Of a DNA stretch of 64,000 nucleotides, positions 46,141-55,454 are shown piece after piece; positions within the stretch are counted from its first letter, which is position 1; each line of letters starts with the position of its first letter. The stretch lies in the NCBI RefSeq assembly GCF_030297015.1, contig NZ_AP028056.1, forward strand, positions 1,622,939 through 1,686,938, in the 5' to 3' direction. Below the pieces are notes generated by a model, which did no database searches, was not told where the DNA came from, and worked only from the letters and a program-made list of their open reading frames with translations. Made by a program: the position numbers and the translations under genes. The stretch is from Brooklawnia propionicigenes. GTDB taxonomy: Bacteria > Actinomycetota > Actinomycetes > Propionibacteriales > Propionibacteriaceae.

Positions 46141-47870
46141 GCCGCCTCCTCAATGCTGAGCTGGGATTCCACGATCTCTCGGTAGGTCTGGCAGCTGTCC
46201 AACAGTTCGGTGTGGGTGCCCACGCCCACGATGGTGCCTTCGTCCAAGACGATGATCTGATCGGCCTGACGCACCGTGGAGACCCTCTGCGCGACGATCA
46301 GCACGGCCGCGTCCTTGGTCTGGCCCGCCAGGGCTGCGCGCAGTCGCGCATCGGTGGCGACATCCAGCGCGCTGAACGCGTCGTCGAAGACGTAGATCTC
46401 TGGACGCTTGACCAGGGCGCGTGCAATCGACAGCCGCTGGCGCTGGCCGCCGGAGACGTTGGTGCCGCCCTGGGCGATCGGCGCATCGATCGTCGAATCC
46501 ATTTCTTCGACGAAATCGCTGGCCTGCGCGGTGTCGAGCGCCTGCCAAATCTGCTCGTCAGTCGCATCCGGGCGTCCGTAACGAAGATTGGACGCGATCG
46601 TGCCGCTGAACAGGTAGGGCTTCTGGGGCACGAGTCCGACCCGTGACCACAAGACATCGGGATCGATGTCGCGCACGTCGACGCCGTCGACCAGCACTCG
46701 TCCGCCGGTGACATCGAACAGCCGCGGGATCAGGCTGACCAGGGTGGTCTTGCCGGAACCGGTCGAGCCGACCACCGCAGTGGTCTGGCCGGGCTGCATC
46801 TCGAAGTTGATGCCGGTCAGCACCGGGGAATCGGCTCCCGGGTAGCTGAATTGCACATCGTCGAAGCGGACGGTGCCCGACTCGGGCAGCTGCGTGACGG
46901 GATCGGCGGGAGGCACCACGGACGACTCGGTGTTCAGCACCTCCATGATGCGATCGGCGCAGACGGCTGCGCGCGGGGCCAGCATCGCCATCATCGTCGC
47001 CATCAAGACGCTCATCAGGATCTGCATGAGATAGGTGAGGAAGGCGGTCAGCTGACCGATCTGCATCTCGCCGGCATCCACCCGCAGCCCGCCGAACCAC
47101 ATCACCGAGACGCTGCCGAGGTTCATCACCAGCATCACGAACGGAAACAGCACCGCGAACAGCGCGCCGATGGAATAGCCGAGGCGCATCAGGGCGTCGT
47201 TGGCGCCGCTGAAGCGCTCGCGTTCGAGCGGCTCGCGGTTGAAGGCGCGAATCACGCGGATGCCGGTGATCTGCTCTCGGACGACCTGGTTAAGGTTGTC
47301 GATCTTGCGCTGGTTCTCCTGGAAGAGCGGGGTCATCTTGAACACGAGGACGCCGACCACCGAGCCGAGCAGGACGACCGCGACGACGATCAGCCAGCTC
47401 AGGCCGGCATCTTCACGCAGCGCCATGATGACACCGCCGATCATCATCATGGGCGCCGAGACCATGATGGCGCCGGTCATCAGCACGAGCATCTGCACCT
47501 GCTGGACGTCGTTGGTGGTGCGGGTGATCAGGGACGGGGCACCGAACTGATTCACCTCGCGGGCGCTGAACGACAGCGTCCGATCGAAGATCCCGGCGCG
47601 AATGTCGCGTCCGAACCCCATCGCGGCGCGGGCCGCGAAATAGACCGCGGCTACCTGGCTGACGGCCTGGGTGAGCGCCACCGCGAGCATGATCGCGCCA
47701 TGGCTGAGGATGAAAGCGGTGTCACCCTTGGCGACGCCGTCATCGATGATCCGGGCATTGAGACTCGGCAGCAGCAGGGATGCCACGGCTGCGATCAGCT
47801 GAAGTATCAGGACGGCGATGATCTCGCCGCGATAAGGCCGGATATAGCGGCCGATGAGCTTGATGAGCAT
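46137..47870 (-). CDS. ABC exporter subunit, degenerate ATPase site (TM287/LmrC type)
   Basis: A 577-residue half-transporter: six membrane helices (about 15-310) and an ATPase with Walker A VVGSTGSGKTTLVS, signature NVSGGQRQRLSIARA and Walker B IYVFDDAFSALD. The residue after the Walker B Asp is Asp, not the catalytic Glu, which marks the degenerate site of heterodimers such as TM287/288, BmrCD and LmrCD. With the downstream gene it should form one asymmetric exporter. The TetR gene ends 1 base before its ATG. Confidence 0.9.
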   Translation of the reverse strand: MLIKLIGRYIRPYRGEIIAVLILQLIAAVASLLLPSLNARIIDDGVAKGDTAFILSHGAIMLAVALTQAVSQVAAVYFAARAAMGFGRDIRAGIFDRTLSFSAREVNQFGAPSLITRTTNDVQQVQMLVLMTGAIMVSAPMMMIGGVIMALREDAGLSWLIVVAVVLLGSVVGVLVFKMTPLFQENQRKIDNLNQVVREQITGIRVIRAFNREPLERERFSGANDALMRLGYSIGALFAVLFPFVMLVMNLGSVSVMWFGGLRVDAGEMQIGQLTAFLTYLMQILMSVLMATMMAMLAPRAAVCADRIMEVLNTESSVVPPADPVTQLPESGTVRFDDVQFSYPGADSPVLTGINFEMQPGQTTAVVGSTGSGKTTLVSLIPRLFDVTGGRVLVDGVDVRDIDPDVLWSRVGLVPQKPYLFSGTIASNLRYGRPDATDEQIWQALDTAQASDFVEEMDSTIDAPIAQGGTNVSGGQRQRLSIARALVKRPEIYVFDDAFSALDVATDARLRAALAGQTKDAAVLIVAQRVSTVRQADQIIVLDEGTIVGVGTHTELLDSCQTYREIVESQLSIEEAA

Positions 47871-47871
47871 G

Positions 47872-48492
47872 TCAGTCCTTGTAGATTCCGTGTGTCAGGG
47901 TGCTGGCCAGCAAGGCTGGGTCGGAGAGGGGATGGTCCTCGAGGACGAAATGCAGAGCGCTGAAAGCGGTGCTCTGAATCAGGAACGCCGCCTGCTCGGG
48001 GGAGAGCCGTAGCTGCGCCTCCCACGGCGTGATGGACGCGATGATGGCGTCGCGCACCTGAGTGATGCGCTTGTGGAAATTGGTCTTCCCGCCTTGGTGA
48101 TGCCCACCGTGCGCCAGGCGCGCCGAGCTGTCGGATTCTTCGCAGCTGGCCAGCCGGAGCGCGGCGATGGCCGCGTGGGTGGCGTCCGCGTCTGCGGTGA
48201 GAAGGGTGATCAAGGCAGTCAGATGCGCGGTGAAGTCGGGCACGTCGGGCAGCGCCTCGATTCGCCGGCACAGCGATGCGGTGTCGAGGATGTCGGCGAC
48301 CACGGCGTGCATCAGGTCTTGTTTGGACGCGAAGACGCGGAAGATGGTGCCTTCGGCGATCCCGGCGGCCTCGGCGACCTCTTTGATGGTGAACTGGCCG
48401 CCGCGGGCCACCAGTAACGGCCTGGTGGCCGCGATGATGGCTTGCCGGCGCTCGTCCGGTGACATGGGTTGAGCTCTGCGCACGGCGGACAA
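47872..48492 (-). CDS. TetR-family regulator of the ABC exporter operon
   Basis: A regulator of about 200 residues: N-terminal HTH (FTIKEVAEAAGIAEGTIFRVFASKQDLMHAVV, roughly residues 34-65) with the typical helix 3, then an all-helical ligand domain. The stretch HGGHHQGGKTNFHKR is His-rich. The start is uncertain: TTG 48492 is the longest, and ATG 48465 (MSPDERRQAI) is equally possible. It is the first gene of the operon, and an 18-bp perfect palindrome lies at 48500-48517, so it very likely represses itself and the exporter. Confidence 0.88.
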   Translation of the reverse strand: MSAVRRAQPMSPDERRQAIIAATRPLLVARGGQFTIKEVAEAAGIAEGTIFRVFASKQDLMHAVVADILDTASLCRRIEALPDVPDFTAHLTALITLLTADADATHAAIAALRLASCEESDSSARLAHGGHHQGGKTNFHKRITQVRDAIIASITPWEAQLRLSPEQAAFLIQSTAFSALHFVLEDHPLSDPALLASTLTHGIYKD

Positions 48493-48499
48493 CTGTAGC

Positions 48500-48517
48500 T
48501 GAGTGAGCGCTCACTCA
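48500..48517. promoter_or_regulatory. TetR operator candidate
   Basis: TGAGTGAGC followed by GCTCACTCA, a perfect 18-bp palindrome, lies right upstream of the TetR gene. The TGAGTGA/TCACTCA half sites are typical for TetR-family repressors that have a site in their own promoter. Confidence 0.75.
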
Positions 48518-48739
48518 CAAACGGGCTGGTGAGCCGACCTCTGAGCGGCGAGCGCGAGCGGAGGTGCCCTCGGCCGATGTGGTTGGCTGGCGCGCCGGCC
48601 GGCTGAGCGCAGCCGCTGATGATCGCAGGGCTGAGCCCGGGCATGGCAACTGCGTCAGTGGTTCTGTGGGTGGTCCGTGCCAAACTGGTGCTACCAACAG
48701 GACCCAAACCGGAGCCAACGACGACCAAGGGAGTCTGAC

Positions 48740-49639
48740 ATGAAACTGTTCTCGTCCGCCTACAACACCTGGCCCGCTGATAATGAGGGCCGACTCGCGT
48801 TCGTGACCGAATTGGCTGAGCGCGATTGGGTGGGTGGCCTGGAACTGGGCTACGCCGATTCGCTCGCCTGGCCCGCCGGCGCGCCGGCCGATCTGCCCGC
48901 CATCGTCAGCGGCGTTCCCGGAACCACTGGTCACAACGCCACGGACCCCGATTTCGGCCTTGCTTCCCCCGATGAAGCCGGACGTCAGCGTGCCCTCGAA
49001 TGGGCCCGCGGAGAAGCTCTGGCCGTGGCCAGGCTGGTCGCCGAGGGACATCCCATCAAGGCCGTCCAATTGCATTCGGCGCCGACCGGCAAGGCGGATG
49101 CGGCCAAGTTCGCCGACTCGCTGATCGAGTTGGCCGGGCTCGACTGGGGGGGCATCCCGCTGTGGGTGGAGCACTGCGACGCCCACGTCGAGGGTCAGGC
49201 ACCGCAGAAGGGCTACCTGAGCCTGGACGAGGAGATCGCGGTGCTCAAGCAGGTGTCTGCGGCAGTTCCGCAGGTCAGCTGGGGTTTGGTGATCAACTGG
49301 GCGCGCAGCGCCATCGAGGGCCGCAGCGCCCAGACCCCGCTGGAACACATCAAGACCGCGGCCGCATCAGGCTGGCTGCGCCATGTCGGGTTCTCCAGCT
49401 GCGCAGACTCGGAGAATGCCTGGGGTGGCCCGTGGGCCGACCAGCACGTGCCGCTTGCCGGCACTGCCGCAGCCCCCGAGGGTTCGCTGCTGGGTGCCGC
49501 CGAAGTTGCCGCTGCCATCGCGGCGGCCGGCGATGTCAGCTATGGGCTGAAGATCGCTTTGCGTCCCAAGGACATGCCTGGCGAGCAGAAGCTGGCTGCC
49601 CTGGACGAGAACGCCGCACTGATCATCGCCAACGCCTAG
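48740..49639 (+). CDS. DUF4862-like protein
   Basis: A 299-residue protein without signal peptide or membrane helix. Segments such as LFSSAYNTWPADNEGR, GIPLWVEHCDAH and GLVINWARSAIEGR suggest a TIM-barrel fold of the xylose isomerase/AP endonuclease type; I place it with DUF4862 from memory, with moderate confidence. Start ATG 48740 has AAGGGAG 7 bases upstream; the longer frame from 48677 is not needed. The function is unknown. It is divergent from the TetR gene. Confidence 0.7.
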   Translation: MKLFSSAYNTWPADNEGRLAFVTELAERDWVGGLELGYADSLAWPAGAPADLPAIVSGVPGTTGHNATDPDFGLASPDEAGRQRALEWARGEALAVARLVAEGHPIKAVQLHSAPTGKADAAKFADSLIELAGLDWGGIPLWVEHCDAHVEGQAPQKGYLSLDEEIAVLKQVSAAVPQVSWGLVINWARSAIEGRSAQTPLEHIKTAAASGWLRHVGFSSCADSENAWGGPWADQHVPLAGTAAAPEGSLLGAAEVAAAIAAAGDVSYGLKIALRPKDMPGEQKLAALDENAALIIANA

Positions 49640-49657
49640 GACGAAGCGGACGGCGAC

Positions 49658-50011
49658 ATGTTCAGCGGGATGTTGTTCGTAGCGGTCGCCTTGTGCGCTG
49701 GTGGGCTGGCCATCGCCGGGCTGGCAGCGCTGCTGGGGCGCGCGTCCCGGGGCACTGGTAGCACCGGCGGCGTCTTGTCGGCGCCCGCGCAGGTGCTGGC
49801 CGTGCGCGAGATCTCGAGCGGAGGCGGCCAGCAGCACTGGGTGAAGATGCAGTTCGGCGACGGCCACCAGCGCGAGCTGATGGCTACCGCGAGCCAGGCC
49901 GAGGTCATGGTGCGGGGCCAGCAGGGCACCGTGCACTGGACCGGGGATCGGCTGACCGGCTGGACCCCGGAGGTGGGGCGCGGCCCGCAGGACGTCTACC
50001 GCAGCGAGTAG
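49658..50011 (+). CDS. small membrane-anchored protein, DUF2500-like
   Basis: A 117-residue protein with one N-terminal hydrophobic helix (about 4-27) and a small beta domain: APAQVLAVREISSGGGQQHWVKMQF, then RELMATASQAEVMVRGQQGTVHWTGDRLTGW. The order of strands resembles DUF2500 proteins of the cell envelope. It begins 18 bases after the DUF4862-like gene, so the two may share a transcript. Confidence 0.65.
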   Translation: MFSGMLFVAVALCAGGLAIAGLAALLGRASRGTGSTGGVLSAPAQVLAVREISSGGGQQHWVKMQFGDGHQRELMATASQAEVMVRGQQGTVHWTGDRLTGWTPEVGRGPQDVYRSE

Positions 50012-50037
50012 CCGAAGGCGATGACTTCTTATGGTGG

Positions 50038-50071
50038 CGGGTAGCTGGGCTCTTCGATGCGCAGCTACCCG
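50038..50071 (+). terminator. terminator before lysS
   Basis: CGGGTAGCTG (50038-50047) pairs with CAGCTACCCG (50062-50071), followed by TCCTCGTC. Confidence 0.65.
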
Positions 50072-50139
50072 TCCTCGTCATCGGGGATGGCGCTCGGCGC
50101 CAAGATGACCGTGCTGGTGGCCGCAGCTAGAATGCCCGG

Positions 50140-51669
50140 GTGAGTGACCAGTCAACCGAAACCAGCACAGCCGCAGATCTCGCCGAGATCTCCGAACAGC
50201 AGCAGGTGCGTCGCGACAAGCGCGCACGCATGATCGGAACTGGTCGCGAACCCTACCCCGTCGACATGCACCGCACTCACACGCTGAGCGAGGTGCGGGC
50301 CGGCTGGCCCGATCTGGACAAGGGCGAGGAGACCCAAGATGTCGTCGAGATCGGCGGCCGTGTCGTCTTCCTGCGCAACACCGGCAAGCTGTGCTTCGCC
50401 ACCTTGCAGGACGGTTTCAGTCAGGATTCCAGCGGTGAGCGGCTGCAGGTGATGATCTCGCTGGCCGAGGTCGGTGAGCAGGCGCTGGCCGACTGGAAGG
50501 CCGATGTCGATCTGGGCGACTTCGTCTGGGTGCGCGGGCGCGTCATCTCGTCGCGCCGCGGCGAACTGTCGGTGATGGCCTCCGAGTGGAAGATCGCCAG
50601 CAAGGCGCTTCGTCCGCTGCCCGCTCTTCACAAGGAGCTTTCAGAAGAATCGCGGGTGCGGCAGCGCTACGCCGACCTGATCGTGCGCCCCGAGGCGCGC
50701 GACATGGTGCGACTGCGTGCGGCGATCACCCGCAGCCTGCGCGAGACCCTCGACTCCGAGGGCTTTCTTGAGGTCGAGACACCCACCCTGCAACTGATCC
50801 ATGGTGGTGCGGCGGCGCGTCCGTTCAACACCCACCTCAATGCGTTCGACACCGACATGACCCTGCGCATCGCGCTCGAGCTGTACCTCAAGCGCGTGAT
50901 GGTCGGCGGCATCGACGCGGTTTACGAAATCGGCCGGATCTTCCGGAATGAAGGCATCGACTCGACGCATTCGGCCGAGTTCACCATGCTGGAGGCCTAC
51001 CAGTCGTGGGGCGACGACAAGACGATCGCCGCTCTCACCAAGGAAATGATCATGAATGCGGCCGATGTCGCCGGAGTGCATCAGATCGAGCGGTCGGACG
51101 GCCGGGTCATCGATCTGGACGCCGAGTGGCGATGGCTGCCGATCTACGACGCGGTCAGTGACGCGGTCGGTGAGGTTGTGGACGTCGACACCTCGATCCA
51201 GCATCTGCACGAGCTCTGCGAGGCCCGCGAGGTCGAGTTCGATCCGAAGTGGGGCAATGGCAAGTTGGTGATGGAGCTCTACGAGCATCTGGTCGAGCCC
51301 GATCTGGTCAACCCGACGTTTGTCTGTGATTTCCCGGAGGTCGCGCAGCCCCTTGCCCGCCGGCATCGCAGCAAGCCGGGTCTGATCGAGGCCTGGGATC
51401 TCATCATCGGCGGGGTCGAGCGGGCTACCGGCTTCAATGAGCTGATCGATCCGATCATCCAGCGCGAGATCCTCACCGCGCAGTCGTTGGCCGCAGCGGC
51501 TGGTGATCCCGAGGCCATGCAGTTGGACGAGGACTTCCTCGCAGCGCTCGAGCTGGGTGCGCCCCCCATGGGCGGCATGGGCATGGGCATCGACCGGCTG
51601 ATCATGCTGTTCACCGATGCGGGCATCCGCGAGACGATCCTGTTCCCGTTGCTTCGCCCGCAAGCCTGA
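50140..51669 (+). CDS. lysS: lysyl-tRNA synthetase (class II)
   Basis: LysS charges tRNA-Lys. The 509-residue enzyme has an N-terminal OB-fold anticodon domain (about 60-170: VVEIGGRVVFLRNTGKLCFATLQD, seen in two parts) and the class II core: motif 2 GRIFRNEGIDSTHSAEFTMLE (about 270) and motif 3 GMGMGIDRLIMLF (about 475). The start is GTG at 50140. The extra N-terminal 30 residues are Ser/Thr/Glu-rich. It stands alone. Confidence 0.95.
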   Translation: MSDQSTETSTAADLAEISEQQQVRRDKRARMIGTGREPYPVDMHRTHTLSEVRAGWPDLDKGEETQDVVEIGGRVVFLRNTGKLCFATLQDGFSQDSSGERLQVMISLAEVGEQALADWKADVDLGDFVWVRGRVISSRRGELSVMASEWKIASKALRPLPALHKELSEESRVRQRYADLIVRPEARDMVRLRAAITRSLRETLDSEGFLEVETPTLQLIHGGAAARPFNTHLNAFDTDMTLRIALELYLKRVMVGGIDAVYEIGRIFRNEGIDSTHSAEFTMLEAYQSWGDDKTIAALTKEMIMNAADVAGVHQIERSDGRVIDLDAEWRWLPIYDAVSDAVGEVVDVDTSIQHLHELCEAREVEFDPKWGNGKLVMELYEHLVEPDLVNPTFVCDFPEVAQPLARRHRSKPGLIEAWDLIIGGVERATGFNELIDPIIQREILTAQSLAAAAGDPEAMQLDEDFLAALELGAPPMGGMGMGIDRLIMLFTDAGIRETILFPLLRPQA

Positions 51670-51855
51670 GCCGTCCTCGGGCTCGCGCTCGTCCACCCCT
51701 CAGTTCGAGCGGATTGTACCGACGGCGAACTGCCATGGGGGACGACGGCCATGGGAACGGGCGCCGGCCCATGGGATGCTCCGGCTACCAGGTGGGTATC
51801 CTGCTAACCTCAATAGGGGATTCCGCGACCCTTATCCAGCCTTTTGGAGGGCCCC

Positions 51856-54800
51856 TTGATACAGCTGCTCTGCGCCTACGCAGTGGCAGCCGTGCTCGCG
51901 CCAGCGCTGTTCAAAGAACTCGGACGCAAGGCGTTCGGGATGCTGGCCATCGTCCCGGCCGTGACGGCCGGGTGGGCGGTCACCCAAACCAGCAAGGTCT
52001 TCGCCGGTGCCTATCCGAGCCAATCCGTGCCTTGGGTGCCCGAACTGGGCCTCGACCTCGTCTTCCGGCTCGACGTGCTCAGCTGGCTGATGACGCTGAT
52101 CGTCAGCGGGGTCGGCGCGCTCATCCTGATCTACTGCTGGTGCTACTTCGGGCACAACGCCGGCCATCTCGGACGCTTCGGTGGGGTCTTCGTCGCCTTC
52201 GCCGGGGCGATGTTCGGCCTGGTCACCTCCGACAACACGCTCATCGTCTATCTCTTCTGGGAGCTGACGACCGTCTTCAGCTTCCTGCTGATCGGCCACT
52301 ACCACGACCGGCAGCCCTCCCGGGTGGCCGCCATGCAGGCGATCATCGTCACCACCTTCGGTGGGCTGGCGATGCTCGGTGGGCTGATCATGCTCGGCAT
52401 CGTCCCAGGTGGATCCTTCTCGGTCTCGCAGCTCGTCGAGTCTGCGGCCGCCGGGACGCTGGGCCAAGGCGCACATCCGGCGATCGTCCCGGTCGCGGTG
52501 GTGCTGGTCCTGCTGGGTGCGCTCACCAAATCGGCGCAGATCCCCTTCCACTTCTGGCTTCCCGCAGCGATGGCTGCACCCACCCCGGTCAGCGGCTATC
52601 TGCACGCGGCCGCCATGGTGAAGGCCGGCATCTACCTGGTCGCACGGCTGGCTCCCGGCTTCGCCGATTTCCCGGGCTGGCGTCCGATCATCCTCGTCGC
52701 GGGGCTGGCGACCATGATCATCGGGGGCTACCGGGCGTTGCGCCAGCACGACCTCAAACTGCTGCTCGCGTTCGGCACCGTCTCACAGCTCGGCCTGATC
52801 ATGGTGCTGGTCGGTTACGGCGAGCGCGCGGTCGCGCTGGCCGGGCTGACCATGCTTTTTGCCCACGCGATGTTCAAGGCCTCGCTGTTCCTGGCGGTCG
52901 GCGCGATCGACCACGAGTACGGCACCCGCGATCTGCGCGAGCTTTCCGGTGTTGGACGCGCGATGCCCGGCTTCACCGTGGCGACGACGGTGGCGCTGGC
53001 GTCCATGGCCGGTATTCCCCCGACGCTGGGCTACGTCGGGAAGGAGGCCGCGCTCGAGGCCTTCACCCATGAGGGCCAGTGGCTGATTCTCGCGGTCATC
53101 GTCATCGGATCGATCTTCACCGTCGGCTACACCCTGCGCTTCTGGTGGGGCGCCTTCGCGTCCAAACCCGGTGTCGAGCCGGCCGCCGAGCACCGGCTGG
53201 ACGCCCGGCTCGGCCTGCCCATCGGGATCCTCGCGTTCGTGGGCCTGGCCGCGGGAATGGCGCCTGGCTTCACCGAGGGCCTGCTCGCCCCCTACGCCCG
53301 GACTTTCGAGGGCTACGACGGTCATCTCACCTTGTGGGGAGGCTTCGGAATACCGCTCGCGGCGACCGTGCTGGTCATCGCAGGCGGCATCGTCTTGTTC
53401 GTCTACCGGAACCAGATCAACAAGTTCCAGGCCAAGTTCACCATCCCGGCGGCCGATCAGGTCTACCGGAAGATCATCCACGGCATCAACAACTTCTCGG
53501 CCGATGTCACAGCGGGAATCCAGACCGGTTCGCTGCCCAACTATCTCGCGGTCATCCTGCTGACCATGGTGGGCGCCTGCGGATTGCTGATCATCATCGG
53601 CGGGGACGTTCCCGGGCTCGATGTGCCAAGGATCTGGGACAACCCCGTGCAGGCCGGCATCGTGGTGCTGGCGTGTATCGCGGCGGTGCTGGTCGTCCGT
53701 TCGCGGCGCCGCATGAAGGCTGTCATGCTGACCGCGTTCATCGGCTACGCGACTGCGCTGCTGTTCGCGCTGCAGGGCGCCCCCGACCTGGCGCTCACCC
53801 AGGCGCTCGTCGAGACCGTCACCCTGGTCGTCCTGGTTCTCGTGCTGCGGCGGCTACCGCCGTACTTCTCCAACCGGCCCTATACGTCCGACCATGTCCG
53901 GCGGATCGTCATCGGGGCGGTCGTGGGTGCCGCGGTCGCCCTGCTCGGGTGGGTGGCCGCTTCGGCACGCATTGCTCCGCCGGTGACCGTGCACTATCCC
54001 GAAGAGGTCTATGCGTTCGGCTATGGACGCAATATCGTCAACGTCACCCTGGTCGACACCCGAGCCTGGGACACCCTTGGGGAGGTGTCGGTGCTGCTCG
54101 CGGCAGCCACCGGCGTCGCGTCCCTGATCTTCGTCCGCGAACGCCATCAGTCGCTGGAGTTGCGCAAGGTCCTGCAGTCCGCGGTGAAGGCGCCGCAGGT
54201 CTGGGGACGCGGCATCCCGCGCGCCGCCGAGGCCGAGTTGATGGTCTCGCGTTTCACTCATCCACCCGACCCGAACCAGCCGTCCTCGCAGCGCCGTGGC
54301 CGCACGTGGCTGCCCGGCGCCGCGACGCTGGCCCCGGTCCGCCGCTCCCTGGTCTTCGAGATCGGCGCGCGGTTCGTCTTCCACCCGCTCGTGCTGTTCT
54401 CGCTGTACCTGCTGTTCGCCGGCCACAACAGCCCCGGCGGTGGCTTCGCCGGCGGCGTGCTCGCCGGCATCGCACTGATCATCCGCTATCTGGCCGGTGG
54501 ACGATACGAGCTGGCGCTGGCGATCCGGATACGCCCGGGTGCGCTGCTCGGTCTCGGCATGGCCGTGGCCACCACGGCAGCCCTGGTTCCGGTGCTGTTC
54601 GGGGGCACGATCCTGCAGACCACCGTCTTCGACTTCACATTGCCGATCTTCCATGAGGTGCATCTCGCGACGGCGCTGTTCTTCGACACCGGCGTCTATC
54701 TCATCGTCGTCGGCCTGGTGCTCGACATCTTGAGCTCGCTCGGCGGCGAGATCGACCGGCAGGCCGAGGCCGAGGGCAGCTCTGCGCCGGACATCGCTCA

Positions 54801-54927
54801 CGACGCGACCGCCCTCGAGGTCAACGAGGAGATCCATGTGGGTGCCGATCTCCGCGCGGCCCTCGAGCGGACTGCGGCCGGCATCCCAGCAGACGCGCAG
54901 GCATCCGAAGGTGAGGTGCAGCGATGA
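51856..54927 (+). CDS. mrpA: Mrp antiporter subunit A fused to subunit B
   Basis: The large subunit of the Mrp Na+(Li+,K+)/H+ antiporter (CPA3), in the membrane. About 1023 residues: residues 1-500 resemble complex I NuoL (helices with the Lys/Glu proton channel, e.g. HFWLPAAMAAPTPVSGYLH), the middle has the MrpA C-terminal helices with QGAPDLALTQALVETVTLVVL, and residues about 830-985 are a full MrpB (FHPLVLFSLYLLFAGHNSPGGGFAGG). A and B are thus fused, as in many actinobacteria. Start: TTG 51856 with GGAGGG 5 bases upstream; TTG 51844 overlaps that site. It begins a six-gene operon. Confidence 0.93.
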   Translation: MIQLLCAYAVAAVLAPALFKELGRKAFGMLAIVPAVTAGWAVTQTSKVFAGAYPSQSVPWVPELGLDLVFRLDVLSWLMTLIVSGVGALILIYCWCYFGHNAGHLGRFGGVFVAFAGAMFGLVTSDNTLIVYLFWELTTVFSFLLIGHYHDRQPSRVAAMQAIIVTTFGGLAMLGGLIMLGIVPGGSFSVSQLVESAAAGTLGQGAHPAIVPVAVVLVLLGALTKSAQIPFHFWLPAAMAAPTPVSGYLHAAAMVKAGIYLVARLAPGFADFPGWRPIILVAGLATMIIGGYRALRQHDLKLLLAFGTVSQLGLIMVLVGYGERAVALAGLTMLFAHAMFKASLFLAVGAIDHEYGTRDLRELSGVGRAMPGFTVATTVALASMAGIPPTLGYVGKEAALEAFTHEGQWLILAVIVIGSIFTVGYTLRFWWGAFASKPGVEPAAEHRLDARLGLPIGILAFVGLAAGMAPGFTEGLLAPYARTFEGYDGHLTLWGGFGIPLAATVLVIAGGIVLFVYRNQINKFQAKFTIPAADQVYRKIIHGINNFSADVTAGIQTGSLPNYLAVILLTMVGACGLLIIIGGDVPGLDVPRIWDNPVQAGIVVLACIAAVLVVRSRRRMKAVMLTAFIGYATALLFALQGAPDLALTQALVETVTLVVLVLVLRRLPPYFSNRPYTSDHVRRIVIGAVVGAAVALLGWVAASARIAPPVTVHYPEEVYAFGYGRNIVNVTLVDTRAWDTLGEVSVLLAAATGVASLIFVRERHQSLELRKVLQSAVKAPQVWGRGIPRAAEAELMVSRFTHPPDPNQPSSQRRGRTWLPGAATLAPVRRSLVFEIGARFVFHPLVLFSLYLLFAGHNSPGGGFAGGVLAGIALIIRYLAGGRYELALAIRIRPGALLGLGMAVATTAALVPVLFGGTILQTTVFDFTLPIFHEVHLATALFFDTGVYLIVVGLVLDILSSLGGEIDRQAEAEGSSAPDIAHDATALEVNEEIHVGADLRAALERTAAGIPADAQASEGEVQR

Positions 54928-55454
54928 TCGACATGGCCCCCTCGCTGCCGCTGCTCATCCTGGTCGGCGTCCTGGTCGGCGCCGGGGTGATACTCGTCCT
55001 CGAGCGCTCGCTGAGCCGCATCATCATCGGGGTCAGCCTGATCACCTACGGCGTGAACGTGCTGCTGCTGATGGCCGGCGGCCGGGCCGGTGGCCCGCCG
55101 ATCCTCGGGCAGTCCGAAGTCTCCGAGATGGCCGATCCGCTGCCGCAGGCGATGGTGCTGACCGCGATCGTCATCGGGCTCGCTCTGACCGCATTCATGC
55201 TTGCCATGGCCTATCGGACCTGGCAGCTCAACGGCGACGACGAGGTGCAGGACGACCGTGAGGACCGCCGGATCGCTCTTGCTGCGGCCCGTGATGCGGT
55301 TGCCGAACGCGTGACGGATGACTCGGGCGCCACCTTGGACGAGCAGGCCGCGAGCATCTTCGATGAGACCGAGGACCTGCCTGCGGTAATGGTGACCCCT
55401 CCGCCCAAGGCTAGGAAGACCCAGGCGGGGGGTGCCGACAGTGAACCCCGCTGA
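54924..55454 (+). CDS. mrpC: Mrp antiporter subunit C
   Basis: A 176-residue NuoK-like subunit with three helices in the first 100 residues (LPLLILVGVLVGAGVILVLE, IIIGVSLITYGVNVLLLMAG, ADPLPQAMVLTAIVIGLALT) and the family's EVSEMADPLPQAMVLTAIVI segment. The C-terminal 75 residues are a charged cytoplasmic tail. Its ATG overlaps the MrpA stop by 4 bases. Confidence 0.92.
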   Translation: MIDMAPSLPLLILVGVLVGAGVILVLERSLSRIIIGVSLITYGVNVLLLMAGGRAGGPPILGQSEVSEMADPLPQAMVLTAIVIGLALTAFMLAMAYRTWQLNGDDEVQDDREDRRIALAAARDAVAERVTDDSGATLDEQAASIFDETEDLPAVMVTPPPKARKTQAGGADSEPR

